Below, one piece after another: positions 28,508 to 30,366 of a stretch of DNA of 30,366 nucleotides. Below the pieces are notes generated by a model that was not told the DNA's origin, ran no database searches, and saw only the letters and a program-made list of their open reading frames with translations. Origin of the DNA: a virus; IMG/VR virus record IMGVR_UViG_3300044675_003597, positions 1 through 30,366 of that record, one strand, 5' to 3'. Positions within the stretch are counted from its first letter, which is position 1. Every line of letters begins with the position of its first letter. Made by a program: the position numbers and the translations under genes.

Positions 28508-28990
28508 ATGGGTAATGAGGCGAAACAGGACAGGGACCGTCGATCCGCGGCGAACCTCCAACTCCCCGAGGCGAAGATCTTCGTCGAGGTAGTCCGTCGC
28601 GCCCGAGGCGATGCGCGCGCCCTGTCGGGTGTGGCCGTCGCCCACGACTCTCTCGGACTCCCGTCGTCCTGGATGCGCGAACGAATGGCGGGACGGATTC
28701 GAGTTAAGGCGGTGGACCTAGAAATCCTCGACCGTCTCCTGGGTATCGCGAAGGCGAACCCGTATCACGGGACGAAGTCCTCGACGCCTGTCGTAAAGAA
28801 GGAGGACTCTCTTAACGAAGAGTTAAGGATGTATCGAGTGGCCGTCCGTCGGATGTGTCGCGAGTGTGTGGGTGGAGACGATGACGCGGACGCCCAGGAG
28901 ATCGGGTGTCCCGACGGACGGTGTCCTCTCCGTCGAGTCTCGCCTCTCCCTATGTCGAAGAACCCGATCGAACACCCCGACACCTGGTAG
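28508..28990 (+). CDS. Protein with a C-terminal four-cysteine motif, possible HTH
   Basis: The 160-residue protein has a helical N-terminal two-thirds (AKIFVEVVRRARGDARALSG, DSLGLPSSWMRERMAG) that could hold an HTH. The C-terminal cluster is MCRECVGGD then CPDGRCPL, the C-x2-C-x-G ... C-x4-C-P-L pattern of small phage and viral zinc proteins. It starts without a ribosome site after a possible -10. It ends two bases from the convergent metallopeptidase gene. Function unknown, DNA binding likely. Confidence 0.72.
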   Translation: MGNEAKQDRDRRSAANLQLPEAKIFVEVVRRARGDARALSGVAVAHDSLGLPSSWMRERMAGRIRVKAVDLEILDRLLGIAKANPYHGTKSSTPVVKKEDSLNEELRMYRVAVRRMCRECVGGDDDADAQEIGCPDGRCPLRRVSPLPMSKNPIEHPDTW

Positions 28991-28992
28991 GA

Positions 28993-29472
28993 CTACCGAA
29001 CGCGACGCCTCTTCTTTGCCGCCTTCCGCCTGTGGCATTTACGCGCGGGCGGTTCCTCGGACTTCTTCGGGGCGGAGTGTCCATACCTGGCTAGGTAGAG
29101 AGGACGGGCGGATCGGTATTCCATCGCGAGGACTCGATCGGCGCGGCGCGCCCGAGCGGGTGGGAGGTAGGTTCGATGTAGGGCCATTAGACACACCGCC
29201 CACGTCTTCGAGTGGTAGTCCTCGACGATGAGATGGGCGAGTTCGTGGAGGACGGTCTCCCGATTCTGTCCGCCGCAATACTCGACGAAGTGATCCTCCC
29301 AGGACGCCTGGGCGTCGTAGCACGCAATAGAACCCCGAGGGTGGGAGTGAAGTCGAATCTCTCGGAGATCGATCCCTTCGGCCTCGGCTACCCTTCGCGT
29401 AAACGCGACCACGGGACGCCACCGCCTAACCTGGGCGGGGTCCTTGTCGGGTGGAACTACTAACGGAATCAC
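28993..29472 (-). CDS. SprT-like zinc metallopeptidase
   Basis: This 159-residue minus-strand protein has VLHELAHLIVEDYHSKTW, giving H76-E77-x2-H80 and H87. The zinc-binding H-E-x2-H plus later His resembles SprT/wss1-type minimal zincins. The N-terminal half has a helix (VVAFTRRVAEAEGIDLREIR), and the C-terminal third is very basic, which suits DNA contact. The start given is GTG at 29472 with no good ribosome site, so the true start may lie further in (for example Val21). It is divergent from the HNH gene by 12 bases. Target unknown. Confidence 0.78.
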   Translation of the reverse strand: MIPLVVPPDKDPAQVRRWRPVVAFTRRVAEAEGIDLREIRLHSHPRGSIACYDAQASWEDHFVEYCGGQNRETVLHELAHLIVEDYHSKTWAVCLMALHRTYLPPARARRADRVLAMEYRSARPLYLARYGHSAPKKSEEPPARKCHRRKAAKKRRRVR

Positions 29473-29484
29473 GGGAGGGATTGT

Positions 29485-29784
29485 ATGCGGAGACCTTGTC
29501 TAACGTGCGGGCGACCTGTCGAGGGTTCGTACTGTGAGGCCCACGCCCCCCAGGATTCCAGGCGGCGGCCTGGGTACGGCTACGCCTGGACGAAGATCTC
29601 GGCGGCGATGCGGAAGAGATACCCGTTCTGTTTCCTATGTGGGATCTCGGGCGTTCCACTAAACGTCGACCACCTGGTCCCTCGATCGATGGGGGGGACG
29701 GACGACCCCGCGAACCTCCGCGTCCTCTGTGTCCCTTGCCACGCGGCCTTCGGCAAGAAGAAGAACTCTCGATCGAGGGGGTAG
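29485..29784 (+). CDS. HNH endonuclease
   Basis: This 99-residue protein has two structural cysteine pairs (C49/C52 and C82/C85). The HNH core is VDHLVPRSMGG with H63, N77 in DPANLRVLC, and H86 in CHAAFG. A second N-terminal pair (CLTCG ... CEAH) may bind zinc. GGGAGGG lies five bases before the ATG. Small HNH proteins of this kind often assist terminase cleavage and lie near packaging genes. If the genome is circularly permuted, this one could be near the left-edge genes, but that cannot be seen here. Confidence 0.9.
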   Translation: MRRPCLTCGRPVEGSYCEAHAPQDSRRRPGYGYAWTKISAAMRKRYPFCFLCGISGVPLNVDHLVPRSMGGTDDPANLRVLCVPCHAAFGKKKNSRSRG

Positions 29785-29824
29785 GGGGGCCGAAAGTTCG
29801 TCGACCTACCTCCGCTATATCCGA

Positions 29825-29858
29825 CCCCCTAGCGCGTGCGCGCGTGGGGAGGTTATTT
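29825..29858 (+). terminator. Probable terminator after the HNH gene
   Basis: CCCC (29825-29828) pairs with GGGG (29846-29849). The inner stem GCGC/GCGC (29832-29835, 29840-29843) has a GTGC loop. TTATTT follows shortly. The stem is interrupted, so efficiency is uncertain. TGGGTTC (29858-29864) and GAACCCA (29885-29891) form a further inverted repeat beside the promoter. Confidence 0.5.
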
Positions 29859-29870
29859 GGGTTCGGTGGG

Positions 29871-29946
29871 AAAAATAAAAACGGGAACCCACTTGACGCC
29901 CTGGGTACAGGTGTTCTAAGGTACTCGAAGACGGGGACGTTCCCCG
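29871..29946 (+). promoter_or_regulatory. Early promoter copy 2 with A-tract and 5'-terminal hairpin
   Basis: An A-rich run (29871-29881), like an UP element, precedes TTGACG (29893-29898). Then come 18 bases, TAAGGT (29917-29922) and the hairpin CGGGGA-CGT-TCCCCG (29932-29946). It closely matches 21608-21661 in spacing and most bases. Confidence 0.8.
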
Positions 29947-29969
29947 AGAAGAAACGAAGGAGAACCGAA

Positions 29970-30257
29970 ATGACGAACTCGAAGTTCCAGGCGATTAAGG
30001 CGAACATCATCCAGGGCCGAAACTGTGCCGAGTGTGTCGGTCCTGTTTCCCTGGACGCGGGTAAGAAGAACATCATCATTCGAACGTGCGACCACGCCGC
30101 CGCGGGAATCTTCGCGACCCTGGCCGCGTTGGAGATTACAGTCGCGGACGTTCGAACCTGGAACCACGTCTCCGCCGAAGACGTCGCATCCCGCGCCTGG
30201 GAAGGCGCGTGGAACGGATGCGCGATTACCGTCCGTCGGGACGAGGTGTCCAAGTGA
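29970..30257 (+). CDS. Small Cys/His protein behind early promoter copy 2
   Basis: I chose ATG 29970 because GAAGGAG lies seven bases upstream and the promoter and leader end just before it. The open frame extends back through the promoter without any start signal. The 95-residue protein has NCAECVG and RTCDHAAAG, which could bind zinc, and a helical C-terminal half (AEDVASRAWEGAWNG). It ends RDEVSK in the repeated junction. It is unlike the first gene behind copy 1 apart from that ending. Function unknown. Confidence 0.75.
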   Translation: MTNSKFQAIKANIIQGRNCAECVGPVSLDAGKKNIIIRTCDHAAAGIFATLAALEITVADVRTWNHVSAEDVASRAWEGAWNGCAITVRRDEVSK

Positions 30258-30366
30258 TCGCGGCCCAGGCGACCTGTTGTATCCAGGGGATTCGACCTAG
30301 CGGTCGACTCTGTTCGTGCGAGGCGGTCCAGGTCCTACGCGCCGAGTTCCAGAAGGTCCTCGTCGT
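30254..30366 (+). CDS. Start of a small cysteine-rich protein, cut by the right edge
   Basis: GTG 30254 overlaps the previous stop (GTGA) and opens with VIAAQATCCIQG, then SGRLCSCEAVQVLRAE. No stop occurs before the window ends, so at least 37 residues are encoded. The CC and CSC groups suggest a metal-binding site. The opening VIAA matches the gene at 21862 behind the same junction. Confidence 0.65.
   Translation, partial: MIAAQATCCIQGIRPSGRLCSCEAVQVLRAEFQKVLV

Noticed and set aside
1-30366. tRNA genes or an attachment site
   Set aside because: No cloverleaf-like segment or tRNA 3' end was seen in the few non-coding gaps, and no integrase is present.

Overview
The window is a 30.4 kb piece of a tailed double-stranded DNA phage, very probably a siphovirus with an HK97-type head. 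It carries terminase, portal, protease and capsid genes, a tail tube, frameshifted tail chaperones, a tape measure and a collar-domain fibre, in the usual order and all on the + strand. Both edges cut through genes. No integrase, polymerase, replicative helicase or tRNA gene is visible, so lifestyle and full genome length cannot be judged. The DNA is GC-rich with tightly packed genes, many joined by ATGA, GTGA or TAATG overlaps. An actinobacterial or related host is an inference. It rests on a Pro/Thr-rich exported protein, an NRAARR-type C-terminus, TANNNT boxes 6-7 nt before some start codons, and TTGACG-N18-TAAGRT promoters.

Layout. (1) 1-2829: two small genes, a ParB-like nuclease-fold protein, and small and large terminase. 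(2) 2826-7448: a small membrane protein, portal, a small beta protein, a fused HAD/unknown/prohead-protease protein and the major capsid protein, closed by a strong terminator. (3) 7553-16842: a glycosyltransferase, connector and neck proteins, tail tube, chaperones with a -1 slippery site, a gp10-like protein, a short tape measure (531 aa), a tail-tip protein and a fibre. (4) 16854-19813: lysis region with an XhlA-like protein, an exported proline-rich protein, two holin candidates, and a papain-fold endolysin whose C-terminal third is holin-like and has its own internal start. (5) 19870-20067: a lone minus-strand zinc-type gene with its own promoter, facing the late operon across a two-way terminator.

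(6) 20217-21502: an HTH protein plus metallophosphoesterase pair with a terminator. (7) 21608-25745: an early operon from a strong promoter. It holds small zinc proteins, a primase-like domain, a Cas4/RecB-like nuclease, a probable single-strand annealing or ssDNA-binding protein, a winged-helix replication-type protein and another PD-(D/E)XK nuclease, ending at a U-tract terminator. (8) 25865-28990: an AT-rich regulatory patch, then an all-alpha NTP pyrophosphohydrolase-like protein, a LexA-type winged helix, small zinc proteins, a resolvase-like nuclease and a secreted RlpA-like protein. (9) 28993-30366: a minus-strand SprT-like metallopeptidase, a divergent HNH endonuclease, then a second copy of the early promoter and leader driving two more small genes.

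Most notable are the endolysin with an embedded holin start, the HAD-containing protease fusion, a repeated promoter plus 5'-terminal hairpin, a 22-nt gene-junction repeat, and the apparent complete absence of AGCT, TGCA, CATG and GCAG/CTGC from the window.
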